Source: Thunnus maccoyii
Lineage: Eukaryota; Chordata; Actinopteri; Scombriformes; Scombridae
NCBI RefSeq assembly: GCF_910596095.1
Contig: NC_056540.1
Coordinates: 16,580,501 to 16,644,500, forward strand
DNA: 64,000 nt
Reading direction: 5' to 3'
In this document: positions 46,795 through 59,970 of the stretch, in pieces
Numbering within the stretch: the stretch's first letter is position 1
Layout of the letters: each line of letters begins with the position of its first letter
Notes under the pieces: generated by a model
What the model saw: only the letters and a program-made list of their open reading frames with translations
What the model was told of the DNA's origin: nothing
Database searches by the model: none
Program-made: the position numbers and the translations under genes

Positions 46795-47599
46795 GTAGGC
46801 ACATGCGCTTGTTTATAGCAGAGTCAATACCTCAATTCATTTTGAGGCCTTGCTCTTAAAAATAGAAATCAGAATTTGTTACATAACGTAAACACCACTT
46901 TTATTGTGTAGTTAATATTTAGTTCATTGGCTGGACTGATGCATAAAAACACGTGATTGCCATCAGAATAGTTGGCCTTTTGGCCTAAATTGCTTTTCTA
47001 AAACATTTAAAAGTGCATTGTTGTATATTTCTAAGAAAACATACAACATTTTGATACCTGTCAAAGAAACAGTATCAAATTAATTAGGTCATGCTATATA
47101 TATCAAACCGAGAAGTTTTTTCATGGATCCATCGTATTCCTCAGCTCCCTATTGCCAATATCATCCTTAAAATTTACCAATGTTGTACTCAATTTCTGTT
47201 ATATTTAACCGTGAAATACAAGTGCTTTTTCTCAATGTTTGTATTCAGAAAAAAGACCACAGCTGGGTCATTATTAATTTCGTTTTGCAGTACTGAACGT
47301 CTTATGACACCCGTGATAAACATGAGCTCTGGTCCATGGTGCGCGTTACACTATACTAAGGTATCTATCCATGGTGCTGAAACCAGTTTAACCCGTACAA
47401 TTCTCACCATCATCACTGATGTGCAATAAAAGCAGTTTTAAAGAGTTAAATACTGGCATTTAAAACAGAAAACTCATGTCTACATTTTCTTATAGTCTTC
47501 TATTGATGTTTCAATCTGACTGCAGCCTGGGCTATGATGTTCTATTCTTTCTCATCAGAATTCTTAGTTATTTAAGTCTTTTGTAATACCTACAATTTG
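46795..47599 (+). other. spacer E11-E12, shortest
   Basis: It is 1.0 kb to the next ATG. It contains a weak RE1-like half (ctggtccatggtgcgcg, about 47329-47345) just before a better site. No gene is seen; the ORF at 47091-47429 covers the RE1 area. Confidence 0.7.
47361..47381 (-). promoter_or_regulatory. RE1/NRSE site of E12
   Basis: It reads ctatccatggtgctgaa, two mismatches, 448 bp before ATG. Confidence 0.68.
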
Positions 47600-47624
47600 C
47601 TCACAGTGTCGCTCTCTACCAGGT
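47600..47624 (+). promoter_or_regulatory. CSE promoter element of E12
   Basis: It reads ctcacagtgtcgctctctac then caggt. The CGCT core is at 47610, 219 bp before ATG. No CCACCC box is seen downstream, unlike at most other exons. Confidence 0.85.
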
Positions 47625-47828
47625 TTAGTTAACTGTCCTACATTATGATCCACTACAGACATTCACATTTCAATATTACGATAGGTTGTTCTTTGGCGAG
47701 AGAAGCGAAGTCACATCATCTACAATCGTACATGCGCGTAGTGTTCGAAGAAGATTCCAGCTGGCTGGTATTTTTTTCTATTTTACAAGTCTTGGTTTTG
47801 GTGGAGTCGGAACTGGTCTACCAGGGAA

Positions 47829-50225
47829 ATGGGATACAAAGGATTTTCAGTGCTCGGCCTGGTTACCTCTTTGGGAGTTTTTCTTCTGCCGCTGCAAACC
47901 GTTTGTGGAGATGTGGCCTATTCTTTTCCAGAGGAGATGAAACGCGGCTCAGTTGTTGGAAATATAGCGAAAGATATAGGGCTTGATGTGAGCAAACTGT
48001 CTGCTCGAAAGGCTCGTATTGATGCAGACGGGAACAACAAACGGTATTGTGACATTAATCTCAGTACGGGAGATATCATTGTTGTCGAAAGGATTGACAG
48101 AGAGGGGCTTTGTGGCAAAAAGGCATCTTGCGTTTTAAAACAGGAACTTGTTTTAGAGAACCCTTTAGAGTTGCACCGCATTAGTGTTCACGTTCAAGAT
48201 ATCAACGATAATTCTCCACAGTTTAAAAAGAATACCATAAACTTTGAAATTAGAGAGTCGGCAACCAAAGGAAGTCGCTATCGTTTAGATGAGGCCCACG
48301 ATGCAGACATCGGACAAAACGCCATCCAGAGCTATAGCATTGAAGCAAATGAAAACTTCAGATTAAATGTTATTGCAAAAAGCGCAGGTGGAAAATATAG
48401 TGAGTTAGTTTTAGAGAAGGAGCTGGATAGAGAGCAGCAGCAAGAGCTAACGATTGTGATTGTCGCTACAGACGGAGGCACACCTCAGAGATCAGGTACT
48501 GCAGTCGTCCACGTCACTGTGCTGGATGCCAATGATAACGCCCCAGTGTTTAGCCAAACCATTTATAAAGCCAGTCTTCCCGAAAACTCTCCTTTAGACA
48601 CTGTAGTGGTCACGGTTAGCGCAACTGATGCAGACGAGGGAATAAATGGAAAAGTGACGTATGAGTTTGATCACATTTCTGATGAAAATAACGTGTTTGC
48701 TCTTGATCAGGCAACAGGAGAGGTCAGAGTGAGTGGACCAATAGATTATGAGGATTTGTCCACCTATGAAATGCAAATTACAGCCAAGGATGGTCTTGGG
48801 TTAGTGTCATCCTGTACATTAATAATTGACGTCGCAGATGTCAATGACAACGCCCCCCTAACGTTTATTAAGTCCTTGAGAAATCTCATTCCAGAAGATA
48901 CCCCTCCCGGTACAGAGGTAGGCATCATTAACGTGCAGGACAGAGACTCTGAGAATAACGGACAGGTCCGCTGCTCCATTCTACAAAACGCCCCTTTTAA
49001 GTTAGTCCCTTCTATTAAAAACTACTATTCTCTGTTGACTACAGGACAACTGGACCGTGAACTAGTGTCTGATTACAACATTACAATCACTGCCACTGAC
49101 GAGGGCTCTCCACCTCTGTCCTCCTCTAAAACTGTTCAGTTATCTGTAGCAGACATCAACGACAACCCACCTGTGTTTGAGGAACAGTCCTACAGCGCAT
49201 ATGTGACTGAAAATAACAAACCTGGCTCCACTTTATGTTCCGTTACTGCTCGAGACCCCGACTGGAGACAAAACGGCACAGTGATTTATTCTCTGTTACC
49301 TAGTGAGGTGAACGGAGCCCCGATGTCCTCTTATCTATCTGTTAACGGAGACACGGGGGTGATCCATGCTGTGAGGTCGTTTGATTATGAACAGTTCAGG
49401 AGTTTTAAAGTGCACGTGATGGCCAGAGACAATGGTTCTCCTCCGCTCAGCAGCAACGTGACCGTCAGTGTGTTCATATCGGATGTGAATGACAACTCTC
49501 CTCAGATTCTGTACCCCGCCCCGGAGGGCAACTCCTTCATGACCGAGCTGGTCCCCAAAGCTGCACACGGAGGCTCTCTGGTGTCCAAAGTGATAGCGGT
49601 GGACGCGGACTCCGGACAGAACGCCTGGCTGTCCTATCATATAGTCAAATCCACTGATCCGGGACTTTTCAGTATTGGTCTCCACAGCGGAGAGATCAGG
49701 ACACAGCGGGACATTTCTGAATCTGACAGCATGAAACAGAACCTTATTGTGTCAGTGAAAGATAACGGACAGCCCTCTCTCTCTGCCACCTGTTCCATGT
49801 ATTTACTTATTTCTGATAACTTGGCTGAGGTCCCAGAACTGAAGGATATTTCTTATGATGAGAGGAATTCCAAGCTGACCTCTTATCTGATCATCGCGCT
49901 GGTGTCCGTTTCCACCTTTTTTCTGACCTTCATTATCATCATCCTGGGTGTGAGGTTTTGTCGCAGGAGAAAGCCCAGACTGTTGTTTGATGGAGCAGTT
50001 GCCATCCCCAGCGCTTATCTCCCTCCTAATTACGCAGATGTTGACGGCACTGGAACTTTACGCAGCACTTATAATTATGACGCCTACTTGACAACAGGAT
50101 CTAGAACCAGTGACTTTAAGTTCGTGACATCTTACAATGACAACACTCTGCCTGCTGACCAGACTTTGAGGAAAAGTCCATCAGACTTTGTTGAAGAATT
50201 CGGTCAGTCAGACAATTCCTTAGAG
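47829..50225 (+). CDS. pcdhg: protocadherin gamma-type variable exon E12
   Basis: It has 799 codons from ATG in gaa-ATG-G, starting [15 protein letters not shown], with a signal peptide to residue 27. EC1 begins [10 protein letters not shown] and has loop CGKKASC. EC2 is of the long type ([20 protein letters not shown]), while EC3 is nearer the first type ([31 protein letters not shown]). The EC4 start is its own ([12 protein letters not shown] against [12 protein letters not shown]), so the shared block begins about 9 codons later, near 48909. Other own changes are [25 protein letters not shown] and YDERNSK. It shares [11 protein letters not shown] with E10. The tail is [12 protein letters not shown] with donor GAG|GTAGGT. 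Confidence 0.95.
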
Positions 50226-52778
50226 GTAGGTTCACATATATTTTACCTTTGCGCTTCGTGATTAACCACTATTGGTCCTGTTTATATAATTTGTCAAGTG
50301 CATCGGATTTCATAAAGGCATTTGAATATTTTGATGGTCATCTTTTGTACCATTCCATTGTCTCTATGAACTTTCACCTATTGTCTCATTGTACCTCGTT
50401 GCTCACTATGGTAACATGTTATGATGCAAGTTTTCAATATATTTCCACATTAATCTAAACAAGTTCTATCAAGTATAATTAATTTCAAGCTTGTTGACCT
50501 TGTGTTAGATCAAGACTAATATCTTTTTGACTGGTTTGGCTAATCTAAGAATAACAAAACCTTCTTTTTCTAGCAAATATTTCCTTCAGAAAAACTATAC
50601 ATCAATGAGATCGCAGTTATTTGCACAGTGCCTTTGAAATGTGTTAGACACTATATGTTTGTGTCCATACTGGCTGCAGTATAGGTAAACTACAGGAGTT
50701 ATAGCCACATTCTATAGTTTGTCTCTTGTTCGTTGAAATATGTTTGGTCAGTTATGCTTTCTGATTATTCCAGCACAAACATCATGCTGCAGACCTAGCT
50801 GCCATGAGAGTGGATTGCATTTGGACTGTCATTGTATTTGTTTCCCTTTTATACTTTCATGCACAAAGAAGTACAGTGAGGAAACCCTCTTCCTGTTCCT
50901 GTACATTTTGCACCACACTGTATCCTGGAACAGATTAAACAAATTGAAAGCAACACATGCAAAATTTATAATTTGGTATTTCAACCTTAAAATTCACCCT
51001 TTGTCATCTGGCAATAGGGTGAATGTAGACAACGCAAACCGCTGCCGAAAACTTGATCACAAGTTTCAAAATTTGTTGGATAATACAATTTAGTAGAGAC
51101 ACCTGTCGCAATTTACTTCATTTTCTTTTGGCGAATAGCATCAAGTCATATAATTACCTTGGTGCTCAGTGAGGCATGACATATCTATCATTTAGTAATG
51201 AAAAGTGTGGGTCCATGAATGGCACCAGTGCTGACACACTTTATATCTTGGTTTAGTACAATGTACATATATATATAATATATGTATATATATATATATA
51301 TTGTTTTTTACAAACTGCGAAGTCATAATGTTACACCAGTATGCCATCTTTTAGGGAGAGTTCTATCAACTTTCTACACAGCTGTATATTTTCATAGGAT
51401 AATACACAGATTAATACAGAAGAAGAAGTCATATGGATTCAATAAGGGTGTTGTGCTAAAATCATAAAAGCATAACAAACAGTAAAGTGTGTACTCTGAG
51501 GAAATCCCTCTGGCTAAGGCCATTTATCACCTCATTTTGACATTTTCAGGTGTATCAAAGCACAGGTTAATACCTACATTAGTAGTTTACTGACAATTGT
51601 CAAGTAGGGAAGGGTTTGTCTTTTCTTAGGAAAATGCCTCAGTTATTTCATGATAGGGGACTAAAGTTCTCTTAGTGTACCATGTACTGTACCCAGTGCA
51701 AGAATATACTTTACTAGCCTGGTAGTAGTTGTATTTGAATATACAAGTATGTGGTGTCAGTTGGAGTTCATTCTGTCCTTTCAGACGGCCAATTAATGGC
51801 TCAAATGTCTAAGGGCATGTGGGGGGCCTTGCCTACTTATGAATTAAGATTTTAAATTGGTGAAATGTTTCCTAAATATAGGCCTATATTTAGTATGATA
51901 ATGGATAATGTTTTTTGTTTGTTCAGTTGTATTATAGTGGTCTATTTAACAAGGTCAAAGCCATCATTTATATATCATTCAGCTTTAATTTAACCCAGTA
52001 CATACAACACAAAGGTTTCAATTGTAATATTTGATTTTGGTATATTTGATCAGCATTACAAGCAAATGTTTAATCAAACATATGCAACATATTCTGTTCC
52101 TACATAATACACAAAGACAAAACAAAAGCAAAAAACCCCTTTCAAACAATATTTTCACTGCAGAAATGTTGATGAGGATCTCTGTCTCTGTGTTTCCCTT
52201 TTTATTAACTCGTTTGTTACTCTTTTGTCTCTGTGATGCTGAGGGGAGTAGTGCTGGTCTCTAATCTGAAAGTCTCTTAAGGAGATGGTTGATACTTACT
52301 TAGTGCTGTGCTTTGTGTGCCATTGTTACTTAACCTTACTCTGTCTAGTTGAGGTTCATGGCACAATTTTCTGTCGCATTTTTTTCATGCATTTAATCAG
52401 AGTCTTTGTGTGCACATTATTTCATCTTAACGTGGATTAATCACTTTTTAAGTAAATAATCAAATGTAGCACTGAGTGCATTGGAGTACTGTGTCTTTTG
52501 CAGTATTGCAGATATTGAGGGTTGCTTTTATTTGCAGACAGCTTATGAAGAATGCAATGCAGAAAAATATTCAGTAGTCACTAAATAACACTGAATCCTC
52601 TTACTCAGACACAAAAGATAAAGCATTGACAACAGTTTGGTCATTCATAGTAGCAAATATATGCAATGTATTAGATTATCGTTATAATAAACAAATGACT
52701 AAATAATAAAAAACCTATGCCTTAACAATCAGTGCAGTTATCAATTTATTTTACTTTGCAGTGCTATAACTGGATAAA
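50226..52778 (+). other. spacer E12-E13
   Basis: It is 2.7 kb, AT-rich, with a (TA)n tract and no convincing RE1 core or gene. Weak look-alikes (gtgtccatactggctgcag near 50671; ctctgtgatgctgag near 52230) have too many mismatches or gaps. ORFs are short and featureless. Confidence 0.65.
51266..51301. repeat. (TA)n microsatellite
   Basis: Imperfect TA run with one ataatatatg interruption. Confidence 0.9.
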
Positions 52779-52810
52779 ACTCTTGGTGTCACTGTGCACC
52801 AAGAAAGGCA
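52779..52810 (+). promoter_or_regulatory. CSE-like promoter element of E13 (altered core)
   Basis: It reads actcttggtgtcactgtgca then ccaagaaaggca. The place of CGCT is taken by CACT (52790), 180 bp before the chosen ATG. The CpG of the core is lost, as would follow from deamination. Confidence 0.75.
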
Positions 52811-52969
52811 GAAAAGGTCAGCTGCTTCATCCCATTTTTTCCACCATTGCAAAGCTTTGTTGCGGTATTTCTGTCGGTTGAGGAGGGTACAAAAGGTCCA
52901 AGAAGGAATACAACCGTTCTTGATCAGTTTGAAATCATTTGTCGGGGAAGGATGAACGTTTGTTCTCTC

Positions 52970-55372
52970 ATGGGAAATACGGTGTACAGAGGATTTACTA
53001 TGAGTCGCTGTTGTGTTGTTTTCCTTTTCATCAGCCTGCATTTCGTGTATGGAGATGTGAGCTACTCTATCGCAGAGGAGATGAAACGCGGGTCTGTGGT
53101 TGGAAATATAGCCAAAGATCTCGGCCTTGGGATTCCCACACTTTCCTCGCGTAAAGCTCGCATTGACACAGACAGGAATGACAAACGGTATTGCGACATT
53201 AATCTTAGCACCGGAGATCTGATTGTTACTGACAGGATCGACAGGGAGGGTCTTTGTGGTAAGAAGGCGACTTGCGTTTTAAAAGAAGAGCTTGTTTTGG
53301 AAAACCCTTTAGAGCTTCATCGTCTCAGTATTCATGTGCAAGATATAAACGACAACGCCCCACAGTTTAGTGAGGACTTGATTTCATTTGAAATACTAGA
53401 ATCAGCCGTGAAAGGAGCTAGATTCTTACTCACGGAAGCCCATGATGCAGATATCGGTACAAATACTGTACAGCGCTACAATTTACAAAATAATGAGCAT
53501 TTCACCATTAATGTAGATACAGGGGGTAGTGGAAGGAAACACTCCGAATTGGTCTTGGTAAAAGAATTAGACCGGGAACAAGAGAAAGAACTAAAATTGC
53601 TGCTTACAGCTATAGATGGTGGATCTCCACAGAGATCAGGTACTGCGATCATACACATTACTGTACTGGATGCTAATGATAACGCCCCAGTGTTTAGCCA
53701 GGCCGTTTATAAAGCCAGCGTGCCTGAAAACGCACCTTTGGATACTCTAGTTGTTAGAGTGAGCGCTACTGATGCAGACGCGGGACCCAACGGTGATATT
53801 ATATACAATTTTGATCATGTATCTGATGAGCATGTCTCTTTGTTCTCGCTTGATCCTAAGAAAGGAGAGGTAAGAGTCATCGGCTCTATTGATTATGAAA
53901 CTGAGACCTCCGTTGAACTGCGAATAAGAGCAAAAGATGGACCAGGTCTTACCTCGTATTGTACAGTAATTATAGATATAACAGACGTGAATGACAACCC
54001 ACCTGCTATCAGCTTGAAATCACTGTCTAACCCCATACCTGAGAATGTGTCACCTGGTACGGAGGTGGGCATCATTAACGTGCAGGACAGAGACTCTGAG
54101 AATAACCGACAGGTCCGCTGCTCCATTCAGCAAAGCGTCCCTTTTAAGTTGGTTCCTTCTATTAAAAACTACTATTCTCTGGTGACTACGGGACAACTGG
54201 ACCGTGAACTAGTGTCTGATTACAACATTACAATCACTGCCACTGATGAGGGCTCTCCACCTCTGTCCTCCTCTAAAACTGTTCAGTTTTCTGTAGCAGA
54301 CATCAACGACAACCCACCTGTGTTTGAGGAACAGTCCTACAGCGCATATGTGACTGAAAATAACAAACCTGGCTCCACTTTATGTTCCGTTACCGCTCGA
54401 GACCCCGACTGGAGACAAAACGGCACAGTGATTTATTCTCTGTTACCTGGTGAGGTGAATGGAGCCCCGGTGTCCTCCTATCTATCTGTTAACGGAGACA
54501 CGGGGGTGATCCACGCTGTGAGGTCGTTTGATTATGAACAGTTCCGGAGTTTTAAAGTCCACGTGATGGCCAGAGACAACGGTTCTCCTCCGCTCAGCAG
54601 CAACGTGACCGTCAGTGTGTTCATATCTGATGTGAATGACAACTCTCCTCAGATACTGTACCCTGCCCCGGAGGGCAACTCCTTCATGACTGAGCTGGTC
54701 CCCAAAGCTGCACACGGAGGCTCTCTGGTGTCCAAAGTGATAGCTGTGGACGCGGACTCCGGACAGAACGCCTGGCTGTCGTATCATATAGTCAAATCCA
54801 CTGATCCGGGACTTTTCAGTATTGGTCTCCACAGCGGAGAGATCAGGACACAGCGGGACATTTCTGAATCTGACAGCATGAAACAGAACCTTATTGTGTC
54901 AGTGAAAGATAATGGACAGCCCTCTCTCTCTGCCACCTGTTCCATGTATTTACTTATTTCTGATAATTTGGCTGAGGTCCCAGAACTGAAGGATATTTCT
55001 TATGATGAGAAGAATTCCAAATTGACGTCTTATCTGATCATCGCGCTGGTGTCCGTGTCCACTTTTTTTCTGACTTTTATCATCATCATCCTGGGTGTGA
55101 GGTTTTGTCGCAGGAGAAAGCCCAGACTGTTGTTTGATGGAGCAGTTGCCATCCCCAGCGCGTATCTCCCTCCTAATTACGCAGATGTTGACGGCACAGG
55201 AACTTTGCGCAGCACTTATAATTATGACGCCTACTTGACAACAGGATCTAGAACCAGTGACTTTAAGTTCGTAACATCTTACAATGACAACACTCTGCCT
55301 GCTGACCAGACTCTGAGGAAAAGTCCATCAGACTTTGCAGAAGTGTTTGGGGATTGTGATAATTCTCCTGAG
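52970..55372 (+). CDS. pcdhg: protocadherin gamma-type variable exon E13
   Basis: It has 801 codons from the Met of MGNTVYRGF, chosen because it gives a 28-residue signal peptide ending FVYG like E1-E7. A Met at 52952 with better context (A at -3) would add six residues, and one at 53000 would remove ten. EC1 reads [10 protein letters not shown] with loop CGKKATC. EC2 is of the long type ([20 protein letters not shown]), EC3 nearer the first type ([17 protein letters not shown]). The EC3-EC4 linker is [15 protein letters not shown] in EC4 is shared with E8, E14 and E15. The tail is [12 protein letters not shown], close to that of E14/E15, with donor GAG|GTAAGA. Confidence 0.93.
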
Positions 55373-56988
55373 GTAAGAGTACCAAACATCTGATCCATTA
55401 TTTTATCAAAAAAACGACATCTTTTTTTCAAATTTGTGACTAGCAGTGTGAAATTTATGTTGATCATTTAAAAAAATATCAGAAAAGCATATTCCTTCAG
55501 TGTCTATACGTTGTAAAGATTTGTCATTAGATAAAAATTGGATTTAGAAAAAAAGTCAATCGTTGGAGTTCTAAAACAGTTATGACATTAGCAATTAATC
55601 AGGAATCCCAATTTTTCCCAGAAACATTTACTAATTCATTTCAATACTAAATCTTTTATTAGATTCAGTTTGTTTCCATTACTGAGTAGTTGTATTTGGT
55701 TGCATTTGTGGCTGCCTTTACAGCCATTTTTGTAGATGGACACACTTCGAGACTCCATTCTAGGTGAGGTTTTTAAATCTTCGCACATTTATTGAGTGCT
55801 GATATGTTTCATTTTCATAAAAGTTTGGTTATTTCCAACATGTTTACAGGAATCAGAGTCATATCAAATCTTCCTCTTTAAAGTATTGGAAATTTTTTCA
55901 CTGATGATAATTTCCTTGATTTTGTTGACTAATTTAACTTTTGAGGGAACATTTAAACTTGTCTCAGTGTTTGTTGTTGTGGGTAAGGATATGTTGTTCA
56001 GATAGACTCTTTTCTTTCTTTCTTTGCTCACAGAAAATAACCCATACCCTGTAAATCATGTTATAACCTATGTTTGAAGGGGTCTCGTTGGTTATCTTTC
56101 ATGTATGTAGTACATCATCTTCTACAGTAAAACTACATGTGTTTCAGTTTTGAGGAGCCTTCACGAGTAACAAATCCTCAATGTTTCTCTATATATTTCT
56201 AATGTCATATTCATATTTAGGTCGCAGATATGCAACCTATTTCCTTTTTACCTGTATGTTTTTTTATTTGCTAGTCTTTGAATGGTCATGAATTTGTTTC
56301 CATTTTCAGTAGCGCTTTGCAGTAAAGTCTAGCTCTTTGTCAGAGTTGTGGGATTTTGTAACCACTGCGTAGCCTGTGCAAGATTGTAGTGGAATTAATC
56401 AAAGTGATTGCAATTAAACCAATTTTATTCTTTTTGTGCCCTTAATAACTTGTTAATTTCCCCTTGTTTTTCCTCTCTAGAATTTAATGAAATGTCAGTA
56501 AAAAGTAATTTGTCAATAGGCTTAAATCATTCCTTACATTAATTAAACAAGTTAGTTGGTAATTTATTTAACAATTTCAGTGTTTGAGAAAAAAAAAAAA
56601 AAAAGATGTCATCTTTCTTACTTTTTACAAATAAATTATAATTTGAGGCCAACGCAGTTGTGTGGATAGCTGTCATATCATTTCAAGAAATATTTAAGCA
56701 CAAAGATCCAATCGCTAAAAGCTAAACGTGGTAGACATATTTTTTAAAACAGGGATATAAATGTTCATGCAAATATGAGTATTTTTCACACCTAAAAGCA
56801 GCACTCAATATGAGATCCCCCAGTGAAATAAGGCTGTTGATTTAGAAGTGCCCTGTAGGTTTGATCCTGTTAACAAGTCTCAGGACATATTTCCGTTTAA
56901 AATTAATGTTTTCTTCATAGATATCTGTGTTCATTATTGTACGGTTTGTAAAGACAGATAGAAAAACAGCATGTAATTTCTAGAGGAG
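55373..56988 (+). other. spacer E13-E14
   Basis: It is 1.8 kb of AT-rich sequence with a poly-A run. I see no RE1 core and no gene. Confidence 0.65.
56589..56604. repeat. poly-A run
   Basis: About 16 A; no tail of a recognisable retroelement precedes it. Confidence 0.8.
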
Positions 56989-57015
56989 ACTCACGATGTC
57001 GCTCTTCACTAGCTG
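56989..57015 (+). promoter_or_regulatory. CSE promoter element of E14
   Basis: It reads actcacgatgtcgctcttca then ctagctg. The CGCT core is at 57000, 204 bp before ATG. A tccacccactg box follows at about 57039. Confidence 0.87.
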
Positions 57016-57203
57016 TATATGATTGTGTATCCATATATCCACCCACTGTTGCCGACACATAATGTGACTTGAGACGCTGCAGTTGATCGTCCAGAGAGGC
57101 AGAGACTGGGACTTGTATTGTGTCGATTTGGGTCTAAATCCTTATTTTTTGGCTGTGTTCCTGTGCACTGACTAGGAAACGTGAACTGTCTCAGATCGGC
57201 GCA

Positions 57204-59585
57204 ATGATGGCTATCACTGCATTCCCATTACAAAACGGTGTCGTGGCTTTACTCCTCCTTTCTTTGTATTTTGCCAATGGAGATATAAGCTATTCTTTTC
57301 CGGAGGAGGTGAGACGCGGATCCGTGATCGGAAATATCGCCAAAGACCTGGGCCTTGATGCAAACAGACTATCCTTTCGGAAGGCCCGCATTGATACCGA
57401 TGGGAGCGCCAAACTTTATTGTGACATAAACCTAACGAACGGGGATCTGACTGTAGCCGAGAGGATTGACAGAGAGGGCCTTTGTGGAGACAAAGCATCC
57501 TGCGTGTTAAAACAGGAACTGATGTTAGAGAATCCATTAGAGTTGCATCGAATTAACCTTCATGTCCAGGACATAAATGATAACTCTCCACAATTTAATA
57601 AAGATCTGATTCATATAGATATTAGTGAATCAGCGGCAAAAGGTGCTCGTTTTCCAATAGAAGAAGCACATGATGCGGACATAGGCAAATATTCAGTTCA
57701 GACGTACAACCTGCAGCAGAATGAGAATTTTATTTTGGGCGTTGGAACAAATTCTGTGGAACTCGTCCTTAACAAAGAGCTTGACCGTGAAACTTTAAAG
57801 GAAATTAATCTGCTTCTTACAGCTGTGGATGGTGGTTCCCCTCAAAAGTCAGGTATTGTGGTCATTCACATCACTGTACTGGATGCTAATGATAACGTCC
57901 CAGTGTTCGACCAGGCTGTTTATAAAACCAGTCTGCCTGAAAACTCTCCACTAGGTACGGTCGTGCTTACAGTAAGTGCTACTGATGCAGATGAGGGACT
58001 AAATGGAGATGTTACATATGATTTTGGACACATTTCAGAGGATGTTAAGTCAATGTTTACAATAGATCACAAGACAGGCGGTATAAAATTGATGACTGCG
58101 ATTGATTTTGAATCAGTGTCATCATTTGAGCTGCGTGTCACAGCAAAAGATGGTTTGGGATTAACTTCTTATGCCAAAGTCATTATAGATGTTACTGATG
58201 TGAATGATAACGCCCCGGTTATATATCTAAAATCACTCAACAGTCCCATACCTGAGAATGTGTCACCTGGTACAGAGGTGGGCATCATTAACGTGCAGGA
58301 CAGAGACTCTGAGAATAACCGACAGGTCCGCTGCTCCATTCAGCAAAACGTCCCTTTTAAGTTGGTTCCTTCTATTAAAAACTACTATTCTCTGGTGACT
58401 ACAGGACAACTGGACCGTGAACTAGTGTCTGATTACAACATTACAATCACCGCCAGTGACGAAGGCTCTCCACCTCTGTCCTCCTCTAAAACTGTTCAGT
58501 TATCTGTAGCAGACATCAACGACAACCCACCTGTGTTTGAGGAACAGTCCTACAGCGCATATGTGACTGAAAATAACAAACCTGGCTCCACTCTATCTTC
58601 CGTTACTGCTCGAGACCCTGACTGGCGACAAAACGGCACAGTGATTTATTCTCTGTTACCTGGTGAGGTGAACGGAGCCCCGGTGTCCTCCTATGTATCT
58701 GTTAACGGAGACACGGGGGTGATCCACGCTGTGAGGTCGTTTGATTATGAACAGTTCCGGAGTTTTAAAGTCCACGTGATGGCCAGAGACAACGGTTCTC
58801 CTCCGCTCAGCAGCAACGTGACCGTCAGTGTGTTCATATCGGATGTGAATGACAACTCTCCTCAGATACTGTACCCCGCCCCGGAGGGCAACTCCTTCAT
58901 GACCGAGCTGGTCCCCAAAGCTGCACACGGAGGCTCTCTGGTGTCCAAAGTGATAGCGGTGGACGCGGACTCCGGACAGAACGCCTGGCTGTCCTATCAT
59001 ATAGTCAAATCCACTGATCCGGGACTTTTCAGTATTGGTCTCCACAGCGGAGAGATCAGGACACAGCGGGACATTTCTGAATCTGACAGCATGAAACAGA
59101 ACCTTATTGTGTCCGTGAAAGATAACGGACAGCCCTCTCTCTCTGCCACCTGTTCCATGTATTTACTTATTTCTGATAACTTGGCTGAGGTCCCAGAACT
59201 GAAGGATATTTCTTATGATGAGAAGAATTCCAAGCTGACCTCTTATCTGATCATCGCGCTGGTGTCTGTGTCCACCTTTTTTCTGACCTTCATTATCATC
59301 ATCCTGGGTGTGAGGTTTTGTCGCAGGAGAAAGCCCAGACTGTTGTTCGATGGAGCAGTTGCCATCCCCAGCGCTTATCTCCCTCCTAATTACGCAGATG
59401 TTGACGGCACAGGAACTTTACGCAGCACTTATAATTATGACGCCTACTTGACAACAGGATCTAGAACCAGTGACTTTAAGTTCGTGACATCTTACAATGA
59501 CAACACTCTGCCTGCTGACCAGACTCTGAGGAAAAGTCCATCAGACTTTGCTGAGGTGTTTGGGGATTGTGATCGCTCTCCTGAG
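57204..59585 (+). CDS. pcdhg: protocadherin gamma-type variable exon E14
   Basis: It has 794 codons starting [13 protein letters not shown] (two adjacent Met), with a signal peptide to about residue 26. EC1 reads [14 protein letters not shown] with loop CGDKASC. EC2 and EC3 are of the first type ([32 protein letters not shown]). In EC5 the Cys present in every other exon ([10 protein letters not shown]) is Ser ([10 protein letters not shown]), and EC4 has TASDEG for TATDEG. The tail [12 protein letters not shown], the donor GAG|GTAGGA and the following 111 bases, an open 36-codon read-through, are the same as in E15. No RE1 site was found in its spacer. Confidence 0.95.
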
Positions 59586-59970
59586 GTAGGAACAGGTGCC
59601 ACATATCGTTTGATGTACTTGTACATTAAGGATTCAGCGAATACCTTTTCGGTTACAATTTGCACTTCCCTTTCTTGTCTGTTTTCTTTATTTTAATTTA
59701 TTTAGACAGTGTAACATATGAGTTGATTCAGACTAAAGCAGACGTGACTATGCATTGTGGAGTATGTTAAATAGTAATGTTTTATTTGCTATTTTTCAAT
59801 CGCTTAGAGTTTTCCAACGTAGCATATTGATATTTCCAATTCTGTGGTCATTCGAGTAGGGGCTGTTCATGTTGTTACTCTTATCTTTTTTCTGAAAATA
59901 CCATTACTCTTAACACTGAATTGGGGTCTCGGCGTTGCCTCTCGAGTAGAGCTACATCTTGTTCTTTGTG
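59586..59970 (+). repeat. duplicated 3' flank, copy 1 (after E14)
   Basis: It matches 63520-64000 nearly base for base. Where copy 2 has 95 bases (63666-63760), this copy has two (attcag-ac-taaagcag). Confidence 0.9.

Noticed and set aside
51205-51235. Possible RE1 with wide spacing (gtccatgaatggcaccagtgctgaca) before E13
   Set aside because: The halves are out of register with known spaced RE1 forms and there are several mismatches.
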